Assembly: GCF_902498065.1 (NCBI RefSeq)
Contig: NZ_CABVIR010000007.1
Coordinates: 248,001 to 312,000, forward strand
Direction: 5' to 3'
DNA length: 64,000 nucleotides
Source: Pseudomonas fluorescens
GTDB taxonomy: Bacteria > Pseudomonadota > Gammaproteobacteria > Pseudomonadales > Pseudomonadaceae
The position numbers were made by a program, and so were the translations under genes. Below, one piece after another: positions 17,236 through 26,222 of the stretch. The stretch's first letter is position 1. Every line of letters begins with the position of its first letter. A model generated the notes under the pieces. It had not been told where the DNA came from. It did no database searches and saw only the letters and a list, made by a program, of their open reading frames with translations.

Positions 17236-19446
17236 ATGACTAAGCAGGATTTCATGACTCCCTTGCCCGCACCTCTGCGCTGGCTTTACTCCCTTGAATG
17301 GCGCCGGGGTTTCTATGACTGGGCACGCAGCGACGGCGTGACCTGGGTCTACATTTTCAAGGTGCTGTTCGCTGCGTTCCTGACCCTGTGGCTGGCCATG
17401 CGTCTGGAGTTGCCGCAACCGCGCACGGCGATGATCACCGTGTTTATCGTCATGCAACCGCAAAGCGGTCAGGTGTTTGCCAAGAGTTTCTATCGCTTCC
17501 TCGGCACCTTGACCGGGTCGGCGGTGATGGTCGCGCTGATTGCCTTGTTTGCACAAAACACCGAGTTGTTCCTCGGTTCGCTGGCGATCTGGGTCGGTAT
17601 CTGCTCGGCCGGTGCGGCGCGTTATCGCAACTTTCGCGCCTACGGTTTTGTGCTGGCCGGCTACACCGCCGCGATGGTCGGCTTGCCGGCGCTGGCGCAC
17701 CCGGACGGCGCGTTCATGGCGGCGGTCTGGCGGGTGCTGGAAATCTCCCTGGGGATTCTCTGCGCCACCGTGGTCAGCGCCGCGATCCTGCCGCAAACCG
17801 CCAGCGCGGCGATGCGCAACGCCTTGTATCAGCGCTTCGGCGTGTTCGCGCTGTTCGTCACCGACGGCTTGCGCGGTCGCAGCAAACGGGACGCTTTTGA
17901 AGCGAGCAACGTGCGCTTCATCGCCGAGGCGGTCGGGCTGGAAGGGCTGCGCAGCGTCACCGTGTTCGAAGACCCGCACATGCGTCGGCGCAACGGTCGG
18001 CTCAGTCGCTTGAACAGCGAGTTCATGGGCATCACGACCCGGTTCAATGCCCTGCACCAACTGCTCGAGCGCCTGCGCAGCAGCGGCGCCGATCACGTGG
18101 TCGCGGCGATCAAACCGGGCTTGCAGGACCTCGCCGAAGTGCTCGACGGTTTCAGCGGTCGTGCCCTGACCAGCCCCGACGCGGCCCGTTTGGTGAGTGC
18201 GCTGAGCGCCTATAAAGAAGCGCTGCCGGCGCGTGTCCGCAGCTTGCGGGCGACCTTTGAGGAGCGCCAGCCGAGCGACGCCGAGCGGCTCGATTTTCAT
18301 ACCGCGTATGAGCTGCTCTATCGCTTCGTCGACGACCTGCACGGCTACGCACAGACCCACGCGTCCCTGGCCGATCACAGCCATGCACGGGAGCAGTGGG
18401 ACGAGCCTTTCACCCCGCAAACCAACTGGATGGCGTCCGCCGCTTCGGGGATTCGCGCGGCATTTATTCTGGTGGTGTTGGGCAGTTATTGGGTAGCCAC
18501 CGCATGGCCGAGCGGGGCAACGATGACGTTGATTGCCGCTGCGACGGTGGGCCTGTCGGCGGCGACGCCGAACCCGAAGCGCATGGCGTTTCAGATGGCT
18601 TGCGGGACGTTCCTCGGTGCGCTGATCGGCTTCGTCGAGATGTTTTTCATCTTCCCGTGGATCGATGGTTTTCCGTTGCTGTGCGTGATGCTTGCGCCGG
18701 TGATCGTACTCGGTTCGTTCCTCACCTCGCGCCCGCAATACGCCGGTGTCGGCCTCGGTTTGCTGATCTTCTTCAGCACCGGTTCGGTGCCGGACAACCT
18801 CACCGTCTATAACCCTTACGCCTTCATCAACGACTACATCGCCATGGTGCTCGGCATGCTGGTGTGCGCCGCCGCCGGCGCGATCATCCTGCCGCCGAAC
18901 AGCCGCTGGTTATGGCGTCGATTGGAGCAGGATCTGCGCGGGCAAGTGGTGTATGCCATCAGCGGCAAACTCAAAGGCCTGGCGTCGAGTTTCGAAAGTC
19001 GCACGCGGGATTTGCTGCACCAGGCCTATGGTCTCGCCGCCGGTCAGCCGCAGGTGCAACGGGACTTGCTGCGCTGGATGTTCGTGGTGCTGGAGGTCGG
19101 TCACGCGATCATCGAGTTGCGCAAGGAACAGGCGATTCTGCCGGTGCATCCTGCGTACGCCGAATCGCAGCCGTGGCGCCAGGCCATCCGCGTGATGGGC
19201 CGTTCGCTGGTGCGCCTGTTTCTGCAACCGGGCCAGAGCAATCTGCAACGTTGCCTGATCGCGGTCGACCATGCGATCAGTCGCGTGCAAGCCACCGACG
19301 AGCCCTTCGCGCCGCACTTCGACACCTCGGCGTTGCGTCGGGTGAAGAGCTACCTGCATTTCATCCGCACCTCATTGCTGGACCCGCAATCGCCGCTTGC
19401 AGCCTACGCAACGACTACGCCTCAAGGACCTGAACATGCCTCGTGA
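17236..19446 (+). CDS. FUSC-family efflux pump (AaeB-like)
   Basis: A 736-residue inner-membrane protein of the fusaric acid resistance/AaeB family, which export aromatic carboxylic acids. Two blocks of about five to six membrane helices (roughly residues 40-190 and 395-555) alternate with cytoplasmic domains; MRLELPQPRTAMITVFIVMQPQSGQVFAKSFYR is the family's first conserved block. The ATG at 17236 is used; MTPLPAP at 17254 is an alternative. Its 3' end overlaps the DUF1656 gene by 11 bp. The substrate is inferred from the family. Confidence 0.9.
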   Translation: MTKQDFMTPLPAPLRWLYSLEWRRGFYDWARSDGVTWVYIFKVLFAAFLTLWLAMRLELPQPRTAMITVFIVMQPQSGQVFAKSFYRFLGTLTGSAVMVALIALFAQNTELFLGSLAIWVGICSAGAARYRNFRAYGFVLAGYTAAMVGLPALAHPDGAFMAAVWRVLEISLGILCATVVSAAILPQTASAAMRNALYQRFGVFALFVTDGLRGRSKRDAFEASNVRFIAEAVGLEGLRSVTVFEDPHMRRRNGRLSRLNSEFMGITTRFNALHQLLERLRSSGADHVVAAIKPGLQDLAEVLDGFSGRALTSPDAARLVSALSAYKEALPARVRSLRATFEERQPSDAERLDFHTAYELLYRFVDDLHGYAQTHASLADHSHAREQWDEPFTPQTNWMASAASGIRAAFILVVLGSYWVATAWPSGATMTLIAAATVGLSAATPNPKRMAFQMACGTFLGALIGFVEMFFIFPWIDGFPLLCVMLAPVIVLGSFLTSRPQYAGVGLGLLIFFSTGSVPDNLTVYNPYAFINDYIAMVLGMLVCAAAGAIILPPNSRWLWRRLEQDLRGQVVYAISGKLKGLASSFESRTRDLLHQAYGLAAGQPQVQRDLLRWMFVVLEVGHAIIELRKEQAILPVHPAYAESQPWRQAIRVMGRSLVRLFLQPGQSNLQRCLIAVDHAISRVQATDEPFAPHFDTSALRRVKSYLHFIRTSLLDPQSPLAAYATTTPQGPEHAS

Positions 19447-19636
19447 AATCGCCTTCCACGGCGTGTACATGCCGACCATGACGCTGATGTTTTTCATCGC
19501 CGCGGCGCTGGCCTGGGCGCTGGACCGGTTCCTGTCCGGGTTCGACCTGTACCGTTTTTTCTGGCACCCGGCGCTGCTGCGCCTGAGTCTGTTTACTTGT
19601 CTGTTCGGCGCCCTGGCGCTGACTGTCTACCGTTGA
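19436..19636 (+). CDS. DUF1656 small membrane protein (AaeX-like)
   Basis: A 66-residue protein with two transmembrane helices (about 11-31 and 42-62) and the conserved start MPREIAFHGVYMPTMTLMF. AaeX/YtcA-like DUF1656 proteins almost always sit between FUSC and HlyD efflux genes. It overlaps the FUSC stop and is followed 10 bp later by the adaptor gene, so all are one operon. Confidence 0.88.
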   Translation: MPREIAFHGVYMPTMTLMFFIAAALAWALDRFLSGFDLYRFFWHPALLRLSLFTCLFGALALTVYR

Positions 19637-19646
19637 GAACGATCTG

Positions 19647-20495
19647 ATGAAAAAGCTTTTCAGCCTGCTCGCCACCCTGCTGGTGCTGGCCCTCGCGCTA
19701 TGGATCGGCCGGACCCTGTGGGTGCATTACATGAACACGCCGTGGACCCGCGACGGTCGCGTGCGCGCCGACATCATCAACGTCGCCGCCGACGTCACCG
19801 GTGAGGTGGTGGACGTGCCGGTGCGTGACAACCAACAGGTGAAGAAGGGCGACCTGCTGATGCGCATCGACCCCGAGCACTACCGCATCGCGGTCAAGCA
19901 GGCGCAGGCGCTGGTGGCTTCACGCAAGGCAACGTGGGAGATGCGCAAGGTCAACGCCCATCGCCGCGCCGACATGGATGCCCTGGTGATCTCCAGGGAA
20001 AACCGCGACGACGCGAGCAATATTGCGGACTCGGCCCTCGCCGATTACCAGCACGCACAAGCGCAACTGGAAGCCGCCGAACTCAACCTCAAGCGCACCG
20101 AAGTGCGCGCGGCGGTGGACGGTTACGTGACCAACCTCAACGTGCATCGCGGCGACTACGCACGCATCGGCGAAGCGAAAATGGCCGTGGTCGACATGAA
20201 CTCGTTCTGGGTTTACGGCTTCTTCGAAGAAACCAAACTGCCCCACGTGCGCGTGGGTGACAAGGCCGACATGCAGTTGATGAGCGGCGAAGTGTTGAAG
20301 GGGCATGTGGAAAGCATTTCTCGCGGCATCTACGACCGCGACAACCCGGAAAGCCGCGAGCTGATCGCCGACGTGAACCCGACCTTCAACTGGGTGCGCC
20401 TGGCGCAGCGCGTGCCGGTGCGGATTCACATTGATGAAGTGCCGGAGGGGGTGCTGTTGGCGGCGGGGATTACGTGCACGGTGGTGGTCAATTAA
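19647..20495 (+). CDS. HlyD-family membrane fusion protein (AaeA-like)
   Basis: A 282-residue periplasmic adaptor. N-terminal anchor helix at about residues 3-25, a biotinyl-lipoyl half-motif (VTGEVVDVPVRDNQQVKKGDLLMRID, about 50-75), a coiled-coil hairpin (about 85-140), the second lipoyl half (VRAAVDGYVTNLNVHRGDYARIG), then the beta-barrel domain. It links the FUSC pump to the outer-membrane channel. Order and content match an AaeXAB-type exporter with its own TolC-like lipoprotein. Confidence 0.9.
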   Translation: MKKLFSLLATLLVLALALWIGRTLWVHYMNTPWTRDGRVRADIINVAADVTGEVVDVPVRDNQQVKKGDLLMRIDPEHYRIAVKQAQALVASRKATWEMRKVNAHRRADMDALVISRENRDDASNIADSALADYQHAQAQLEAAELNLKRTEVRAAVDGYVTNLNVHRGDYARIGEAKMAVVDMNSFWVYGFFEETKLPHVRVGDKADMQLMSGEVLKGHVESISRGIYDRDNPESRELIADVNPTFNWVRLAQRVPVRIHIDEVPEGVLLAAGITCTVVVN

Positions 20496-20529
20496 CTTCA
20501 GACCGAGTCGCGATGGGCGTGACTCGATC

Positions 20530-20928
20530 TCACTCCTTGCAGAACGTTTCATGCAGATGCCGCCAAAGAATCTTGCCATCGGCCTGTTTCTCGAACACCA
20601 CGGTCGAGCGGCGATCGGAGTGCAGGCCGGTGGCATCGGTCTGTTGCTCGCGGTAACTCACGGTTGCCCCGCCGTCATGTAACGCGAGGCCACGCAACTC
20701 GCCGAGCTCAATCCGGAACCCGAGCTTCTTGCCTCCCGCCAGCGTGAACAACTCGTTCAACGCCGCAAAATCCAGGACTCGGCCCAACGGCGAGACCATG
20801 GAAAACTGCGGCGAAAAACGTGTCAGCAGGTGTTCAAGTTCAGTGGCATCCCGTTCTTCGGCCAGCCATTGTTCGATGGCCACATGGGCCTGGATCACTT
20901 CGTCAAAGTATTCGGTGTAGTCGGTCAT
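20530..20928 (-). CDS. SnoaL/DUF4440-like (NTF2-fold) protein
   Basis: A 132-residue small cytoplasmic protein. It has an N-terminal helix (YFDEVIQAHVAIEQWLAEE), a helix-strand region around LEHLLTRFSPQFSMVSPLGRVLDFAALNELF, and a C-terminal strand-rich half ending WRHLHETF, as in NTF2-like DUF4440 proteins. The start at 20928 is preferred; the open frame upstream runs into a REP element. No catalytic residues can be assigned. Confidence 0.7.
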   Translation of the reverse strand: MTDYTEYFDEVIQAHVAIEQWLAEERDATELEHLLTRFSPQFSMVSPLGRVLDFAALNELFTLAGGKKLGFRIELGELRGLALHDGGATVSYREQQTDATGLHSDRRSTVVFEKQADGKILWRHLHETFCKE

Positions 20929-20965
20929 GTTTTTTCCTGAAATTCTGTGGAGTCTGTTCTGACAC

Positions 20966-21060
20966 CTTCGCCAGCAAGCCCGCTCCCACAGGTTCTGTTG
21001 GATGACATAGATTGCATGCACACGGAAGATCCCTGTGGGAGCGGGCTTGCCCGCGATTGG
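20966..21060. repeat. REP doublet (REPIN), mixed subtype
   Basis: One arm is GGGAGCGGGCTTGCTGGCGA (GGGC/TGGC hybrid), the other GTGGGAGCGGGCTTGCCCGC; the arms therefore belong to different subtypes. It lies between the DUF4440-like and SDR genes. Confidence 0.88.
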
Positions 21061-21072
21061 GGCGACTCGGTC

Positions 21073-21897
21073 TCAGAGCTGCCCGCTCAACCCGAACCGC
21101 TTCATCAACCCCGACTCCAACAACCCTTTGGGCAACAACCCGGCCAACAATGGCAATGCGCGGCTGCCATTGCCCAAACGAATCAGTCGTGGCGGTTTGC
21201 TCTGCTGCACAGCCTTGAGCAAACCGGCGGCAAACTCACTCGCCGGGGTCGGGTTGTCCTGGGATGCCTTGGCCCGCGCCCGAATGCCTTCGCGCAGCGG
21301 AAACCACGGTGACTGTTCGCTGATCAACTGTTCCGCCTCAGCCCCGGCGTTCTTGGCAAAACTGGACGCGATGGCGCCCGGTTGCACCTCCATGACTCTT
21401 ACACCGAACGGCGCCAGTTCCATGCGCAACGCATCGCTCAAGGCGTGCACGGCGGCTTTCGAGGCGCAGTAAGCACCGGCAAACGGTGTGACCAACACGC
21501 CGGACACACTGCCGATATTCACCACCAGCCCTTTGGCCCGGCGCAGCACCGGAAACAGCGCGCGCGTGACACCGACGATCGCAAACACATTGGTTTCAAA
21601 CTGCCGCTGCATGGCGGGCACGCCACCGTCGAGCAACGGTCCCATGGCGCCATAACCGGCGTTGTTGATCAGCACATCGAGGCCGCCATGCCGTTGATTG
21701 ATCTGTTCACTCAACTGTTCGAGCGCCACGCCATCGTTGACGTCCAGTTGCACGGCGGTGAAACCGGCCGCCGTCAACGCGGCGACGTCTTCAGCCTTGC
21801 GGGCGCTGGCCCAGACTTCATAACCGGCCGTTTTGAACGTGTCGGCGAGGGCGCGGCCGATGCCGCTGGAACAACCGGTAATCAACGCAACGGGCAT
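21073..21897 (-). CDS. Short-chain dehydrogenase/reductase
   Basis: A 274-residue classical SDR. TGCSSGIGRALAD at residues 8-20 is the NAD(P) motif, NNAG (about 80-83) the structural motif, and the catalytic YxxxK is in YCASKAA (about 150-156). The C-terminal extension after residue 190 resembles the YbbO/retinol-dehydrogenase-like group acting on hydrophobic alcohols or aldehydes. No pathway context fixes the substrate. Confidence 0.85.
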   Translation of the reverse strand: MPVALITGCSSGIGRALADTFKTAGYEVWASARKAEDVAALTAAGFTAVQLDVNDGVALEQLSEQINQRHGGLDVLINNAGYGAMGPLLDGGVPAMQRQFETNVFAIVGVTRALFPVLRRAKGLVVNIGSVSGVLVTPFAGAYCASKAAVHALSDALRMELAPFGVRVMEVQPGAIASSFAKNAGAEAEQLISEQSPWFPLREGIRARAKASQDNPTPASEFAAGLLKAVQQSKPPRLIRLGNGSRALPLLAGLLPKGLLESGLMKRFGLSGQL

Positions 21898-21931
21898 GGC
21901 GCGGTCCTTGTGCAGAAGAGAGAAGGGGTCA

Positions 21932-22396
21932 TCAGTCGGAGAAACTACCCTGCAAACGCTCGGCGCGAAACTCCAGGGTTTGCGGACGATAACCGGGACG
22001 CAGGGGGGGCATGGGCAAGCAGTCTTCCCAATTGGCGCCGGCCTGCAGTTCGCCCGGGCCGCGATAACGCGGTGCGGCGTATTGATTGTCAGCGAGGTTG
22101 ACCGTATCGCCCGGTGCGTAGGCGGCGATGCGCCAGCGCAGCTCGGTCAGCGGCACGTCATTGCCGTTGTTCATTTTCAATTGCAACGGGCGATCCGCCG
22201 GGCACTGCTCCGGCGCGTATGTGATGCGCAGCTCCAGGCGCGCCAGTTGCTTGACCTCGCGGTTGTCCAGCCAGATCACCCAGGTGGCCACCAGGCCCAG
22301 GCCGATGGCGGCTGCGACCGAGACGGGCAGGGCCTTGGACGGGTAACGCAGCAACAGGATCAGCCAGGTAATGACCAGCAGGACGCCGATGAACAT
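21932..22396 (-). CDS. Conserved small membrane protein of unknown function
   Basis: A 154-residue protein with two N-terminal hydrophobic helices (about 1-17 and 24-43), then a periplasmic beta-rich domain with a cysteine pair (APEQCPADRPLQLKMNN and WEDCLPMPPLRPGY), which could form a disulfide. The pattern suggests a membrane-anchored immunoglobulin-like domain. I do not recognise a function. It may be co-transcribed with the SDR gene 34 bp downstream. Confidence 0.65.
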   Translation of the reverse strand: MFIGVLLVITWLILLLRYPSKALPVSVAAAIGLGLVATWVIWLDNREVKQLARLELRITYAPEQCPADRPLQLKMNNGNDVPLTELRWRIAAYAPGDTVNLADNQYAAPRYRGPGELQAGANWEDCLPMPPLRPGYRPQTLEFRAERLQGSFSD

Positions 22397-22486
22397 GACG
22401 CAAAACCTCGGGAGGGGAGAAGGTCATCCTACCTAAGCGTGGGTGAGGTGGCGATGGCTTGATGTTGGCGGTGTTCTGTCTGGCCT

Positions 22487-22580
22487 CATCGCGGGCAAGC
22501 CCGCTCCCACAGTGATCTCTGCCGTACACAAGATTTGTGTCCAACGTCGTAACCTGTGGGAGCGGGCCTGCCCGCGATGG
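22487..22580. repeat. REP doublet (REPIN), GCGGGC subtype
   Basis: Inverted GTGGGAGCGGGC units flank a ~47-bp spacer between the small membrane protein gene and the 3' end of the alginate operon. Confidence 0.9.
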
Positions 22581-22611
22581 GGCCCGCCGAGGCAGCACAA
22601 AACACTCAGAC

Positions 22612-22671
22612 CAAAAAAAGCCCCCGACCCACCCGCTGCGGATGGGGCCGCAGCGGGTGGGACGGGGGCTT
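22612..22671 (-). terminator. Rho-independent terminator of the alginate operon
   Basis: A long GC-rich stem (GCCCCCGACCCACCCGCTGCGG paired with its near-complement at 22647-22669; 20 or more pairs with one mismatch) followed, on the minus strand, by a run of seven T. It is about 18 bp past the algA stop and closes the 12-gene operon. Confidence 0.9.
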
Positions 22672-22688
22672 CTCATTTTACTGAACGC

Positions 22689-24140
22689 TTACTGCGCGAT
22701 GGTTTTCACCGACACGCCGCGCTCGATCGGCGTAGACCGACCATAGATATCTTCAAACCGCTCGATATCGTCTTCACCCAGATAGCTACCCGATTGCACC
22801 TCGATGATCTCGAGTGGAATCTTGCCCGGGTTGCGCAAACGGTGAACCGAAGCAATCGGAATGTAGGTCGACTGGTTCTCGCACAGCAAGAACACGTTTT
22901 CGTCGCAGGTCACTTCGGCAGTGCCGCTGACCACGATCCAGTGTTCGGCGCGGTGGTGGTGCATTTGCAGCGACAGGCACGCGCCCGGTTTGACCGAGAT
23001 GTGCTTGACCTGGAAGCGCCCGCCCATGTCGACCGAGTCGTAGGAGCCCCACGGACGATAGACTTCGCAGTGGTTCTGGGTTTCGCTGCGGCCCTGTTCG
23101 TTGAGGGTATTGACCATCTGTTTCACGCCTTGGACCGAGTCCTTGTGGGCGATCATCATGGCGTCCTTGGTTTCGACGACCACGATGTTTTCCAGGCCGA
23201 TCACCGACACCAGTTTGCCGTTGCCGTGGATCATGCAGTTCTTGCTGTCCTGAATGACCACGTCGCCTTTGGTGACGTTACCGTTGACGTCTTTGTCATT
23301 CACTTCCCACAGCGACGCCCAGCAACCGACATCGCTCCAGCCTGCAGTGAGTGGCACGACGCAGGCGCGCTGGGTTTTTTCCATGACCGAGTAATCGATG
23401 GAGTTGTCCGGGCAGCAGGCGAAGGTGGCTTCGTCGATGGTGACCGTGTCGGCGTCCTGTTCGCTGCGCTCAAGGGTCAGCAGGCAGGTGTCGTAGATGT
23501 CCGGATCGTGTTTTTTCAGCTCTTCGAGGAAGCGGCTGGCGCGGAACAGGAACATGCCGCTGTTCCAGAAGTAACCGCCGGACTGGACGAACTCGGTGGC
23601 GCGTTTCACGTCGGGTTTTTCAACGAAGTGCGAGACGCGGCTGACGCCTTCCGGCAGGAGCGAGTCGTTGGTCGACTTGATGTAGCCGTAGCCGGTTTCC
23701 GGTTTGGTGGCCGGGACGCCGAACAGCACCATTTCGCCGTTTTCGGCGGCGACGGTGGCCAGGGCCAGGGCGCGTTGCAGAGCTTTCTGGTCTTCCAGTA
23801 CGTGGTCGGCTGGCAGCACCAGCATCAGCTCGTCGCGACCTTCATTGACCAGCATCATCGCGGTCAGGGCCACGGCCGGCGCGGTGTTGCGGCCGAACGG
23901 TTCCATCAGGATGCGCTGGGTGTCCAGTTTACGGTTGGCCAGTTGCTCGTTGACGATGAAACGGTGGTCCTTGTTGCAGACCACGATCGGGGTGTCCATG
24001 CCTTCGAACACCAGGCGTTCCAGGGTTTGCTGGAACAGCGTGTGTTCGCCGGTCAGGGCGAGGAATTGCTTAGGGAACTGCTTACGGGAAAGCGGCCAAA
24101 GACGTGAGCCACTACCACCTGACAAGATCACCGGAATCAT
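22689..24140 (-). CDS. algA: Bifunctional phosphomannose isomerase / GDP-mannose pyrophosphorylase
   Basis: Last gene of the alginate operon. Supplies GDP-mannose by converting fructose-6-P to mannose-6-P and, after AlgC, mannose-1-P plus GTP to GDP-mannose. The 483-residue protein shows the pyrophosphorylase signature GGSGSRLWPLSRKQFPKQFL at residues 8-27, FVEKP near 175-180, and the C-terminal cupin-type isomerase domain with SLQMHHHRAEHW (metal-binding histidines) around residues 400-411. The length is normal for type II enzymes. It is separated from algF by about 220 bp containing REP remnants, so it may have extra regulation. Confidence 0.96.
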   Translation of the reverse strand: MIPVILSGGSGSRLWPLSRKQFPKQFLALTGEHTLFQQTLERLVFEGMDTPIVVCNKDHRFIVNEQLANRKLDTQRILMEPFGRNTAPAVALTAMMLVNEGRDELMLVLPADHVLEDQKALQRALALATVAAENGEMVLFGVPATKPETGYGYIKSTNDSLLPEGVSRVSHFVEKPDVKRATEFVQSGGYFWNSGMFLFRASRFLEELKKHDPDIYDTCLLTLERSEQDADTVTIDEATFACCPDNSIDYSVMEKTQRACVVPLTAGWSDVGCWASLWEVNDKDVNGNVTKGDVVIQDSKNCMIHGNGKLVSVIGLENIVVVETKDAMMIAHKDSVQGVKQMVNTLNEQGRSETQNHCEVYRPWGSYDSVDMGGRFQVKHISVKPGACLSLQMHHHRAEHWIVVSGTAEVTCDENVFLLCENQSTYIPIASVHRLRNPGKIPLEIIEVQSGSYLGEDDIERFEDIYGRSTPIERGVSVKTIAQ

Positions 24141-24232
24141 GTTGTTACTCCTTGAAAATCGTATGGGTCAGAGCTACTGCGTTCTGTCGTTTCACTCTTG
24201 TTCTTATTCCGTGTCCTGATTGACGCCTCGGT

Positions 24233-24341
24233 CCCTGTGGGAGCTGGCTTGCCAGCGATGGCATCAACTCGGTGTATCTGTTTGACCGAGTCGTCTGCAT
24301 CGCGGGCAAGTCGGATCGCCGCACCGCCGGCTCCTACAAGG
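24233..24341. repeat. REP doublet, right arm degenerate
   Basis: A good left unit (GTGGGAGCTGGCTTGCCAGC) at 24236-24256 faces a decayed right unit (CATCGCGGGCAAGTCGGATCGC... ending GGCTCCTACAAG). It lies between algF and algA. Confidence 0.75.
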
Positions 24342-24364
24342 GGAGTGTCAATTCAGAAAAATGA

Positions 24365-25021
24365 TTAGCGCGTCGAAACCGGGCGTTTTACCCAGACTGG
24401 CGACAGGCTGCTGCCGTTGCCGGTGACGTACAGCACCGCCGCTTCACCGCGTTCCAGGGCAACCGGCTTCACGTCGCCCACTTTCGTGGCGCCATCGTAT
24501 AGGGCCAGGCTGACTTTGACCGGGTTGATTTCACGCTCGCCACGGCCCTTGGCGGCCACGGATGGCACCACTTCGGTCTTGCCGTCAGCGGTTTTCAGGG
24601 TCAGGGCCTTGTCGCTCAGGTTCTGTACGCGAACCAGGGATTTCTGCTTGTTCTTGAACGGCGGCTCTTCGATCAGTTGCGGCGCGCCGCTGGCGTTGTT
24701 TACCAGGGTGTAATAGTGATCGCCGGCCAGTTTCACCGGCAGGGTCTGGCTGCCGACCTTGGCGCTGTAGTCGCCGCCCGGCATGAAGCTGAAGTCAGTG
24801 CTGGACAGCGGCGCGACGTCGGCCAGGTTGGTGCTGCCGACGGTGGCGCTGACTTCAGCGTTGCCGGCGTTGTAGACACGCACGAAGCTCGAGCCTTTCG
24901 GTGCGGTCGGGCCGTAGAGCGCCGAATCGCCACCGGCGAAGGCGTTCATGGAAAGGACGCTGAAGGTCGCGGCCAAAGCAAAAGTCTTGGCGAGACGGCG
25001 AGGAGTAGTAGTGAAAGTCAT
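24365..25021 (-). CDS. algF: Alginate O-acetylation protein
   Basis: Periplasmic adaptor needed with AlgI and AlgJ for O-acetylation of mannuronate residues. The 218-residue product has a signal peptide (about 1-29, cleavage after MNAFA) and two beta-rich halves: GSSFVRVYNAGNAEVSATVGSTNLADV and KSLVRVQNLSDKALTLKTADGKTEVV. It lies 14 bp downstream of algJ, in the same operon. Confidence 0.93.
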   Translation of the reverse strand: MTFTTTPRRLAKTFALAATFSVLSMNAFAGGDSALYGPTAPKGSSFVRVYNAGNAEVSATVGSTNLADVAPLSSTDFSFMPGGDYSAKVGSQTLPVKLAGDHYYTLVNNASGAPQLIEEPPFKNKQKSLVRVQNLSDKALTLKTADGKTEVVPSVAAKGRGEREINPVKVSLALYDGATKVGDVKPVALERGEAAVLYVTGNGSSLSPVWVKRPVSTR

Positions 25022-25035
25022 GGTGTACCTCTCTT

Positions 25036-26211
25036 TCAGTTTTGCGCCCGGTCGGGCGTCTCGGATTTAGTGTTTGCGGCTACGTTTTGTTGGCGGGCGC
25101 CGGCTTCTTTGAGCTCTGCGACCCACTGCGGGTCGGCGTCGCCGATTTCGTTGTTCACAGGCAGATAACGTTCAGGAAACTCCCAGATCAGCACCTGTGG
25201 CGGGCTGTTCTTGAAGGCATCGCTTTTCAGGTAGCTGAGCATCGGCTGAATCGGACCGTGGCCGTCTTCGGCGTAATTGACCACGTCGCTGTGCAGCGCT
25301 TCTTTCAGCGCACCGACGAAGTTCCAGTTCGGGTTGGCGCTGTAGCTGGTGCCGATCAGGGCCACTGGCACTTCGGTGTTGGCGAACAACGCGTCATCAC
25401 CGCCAGCCTGATCGTCGGCCACCACGGTGTTGCGCTTCTGCAACGGCTCTGGCTTCGGCATCAGGTTTTCGAACAGCGGATCGAGCGGCAGGAACAAACG
25501 CAGGTCACCCTTGTGGGTCACTGTCTCTGCCGGCTCGGTGACGAAGCGCTGTGGCTCGCCGCTGAGCGGGGTTTTTTCGGCGATCGTTTTAGCCAGGGTC
25601 TCGGCGGCGATTTGCGCGCCTTCCGGGGTCCAGTGAGTGTCGGTGCGCAGGAACACTTGCTGACCGTCGAGCTTGCCCTTTTGCAGCGGGACGAGCAGGT
25701 CGGGCGCGATGATCTTGTTGGCCGCCACTCGGGCGTGGAAGTCCTCATAGAGGTTGGCGTGAATGCTCGAAGGCTTCACTTCGCCCAGGTGTTCCGGATA
25801 CAGGCGAGTCTTGGCCGGCACAATCGCCATCACCAGTTTCACGCCCTTGGCTTTCAACTCCTGACGCACGCCTTCTACGAGTGCGTAGTTGCCTTGCAGG
25901 TTCAACTCTTCGTTGACGATCGGGTTGAATTCCTCATCGCTGTACAACCACTGATCGCGGCCGAGCACGACGCCCGGACGACCTTCGTTGAACAGTTTGA
26001 AATCCAGCGCGGCCCAGAGGTTGGTGCCCAGGCGCTTGATCGGGAACTCGTCGTCGTAGTGCGTTTCGACAGCCTTGGCCCAGCGGCCATTGAGCACCGT
26101 CGCATCGGCATTGGTGCTGAAGCCGAAGAAGCTGCGCGTCGACCACAGGCCCAGGACCAGCAAGGTCACCATAAACAGGCTGATATAGAAGATGCGTAAT
26201 GAGCGGGTCAT
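25036..26211 (-). CDS. algJ: Alginate O-acetyltransferase, SGNH-like
   Basis: Inner-membrane-anchored periplasmic acetyltransferase, 391 residues. One N-terminal helix (about 7-27) is followed by an SGNH-hydrolase-like fold. The catalytic residues known in the P. aeruginosa protein are present as D191 and H193 (RTDTHWTPEG) and S289 (LIGTSYSANP). It passes acetyl groups on from AlgI. Spacing to algI (11 bp) and algF (14 bp) indicates tight co-translation. Confidence 0.95.
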   Translation of the reverse strand: MTRSLRIFYISLFMVTLLVLGLWSTRSFFGFSTNADATVLNGRWAKAVETHYDDEFPIKRLGTNLWAALDFKLFNEGRPGVVLGRDQWLYSDEEFNPIVNEELNLQGNYALVEGVRQELKAKGVKLVMAIVPAKTRLYPEHLGEVKPSSIHANLYEDFHARVAANKIIAPDLLVPLQKGKLDGQQVFLRTDTHWTPEGAQIAAETLAKTIAEKTPLSGEPQRFVTEPAETVTHKGDLRLFLPLDPLFENLMPKPEPLQKRNTVVADDQAGGDDALFANTEVPVALIGTSYSANPNWNFVGALKEALHSDVVNYAEDGHGPIQPMLSYLKSDAFKNSPPQVLIWEFPERYLPVNNEIGDADPQWVAELKEAGARQQNVAANTKSETPDRAQN

Positions 26212-26222
26212 GGTCAGATCCC

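Noticed and set aside
22443..24107. 554-residue plus-strand open frame
   Set aside because: Antisense to algA and starts inside a REP doublet; shadow frame.
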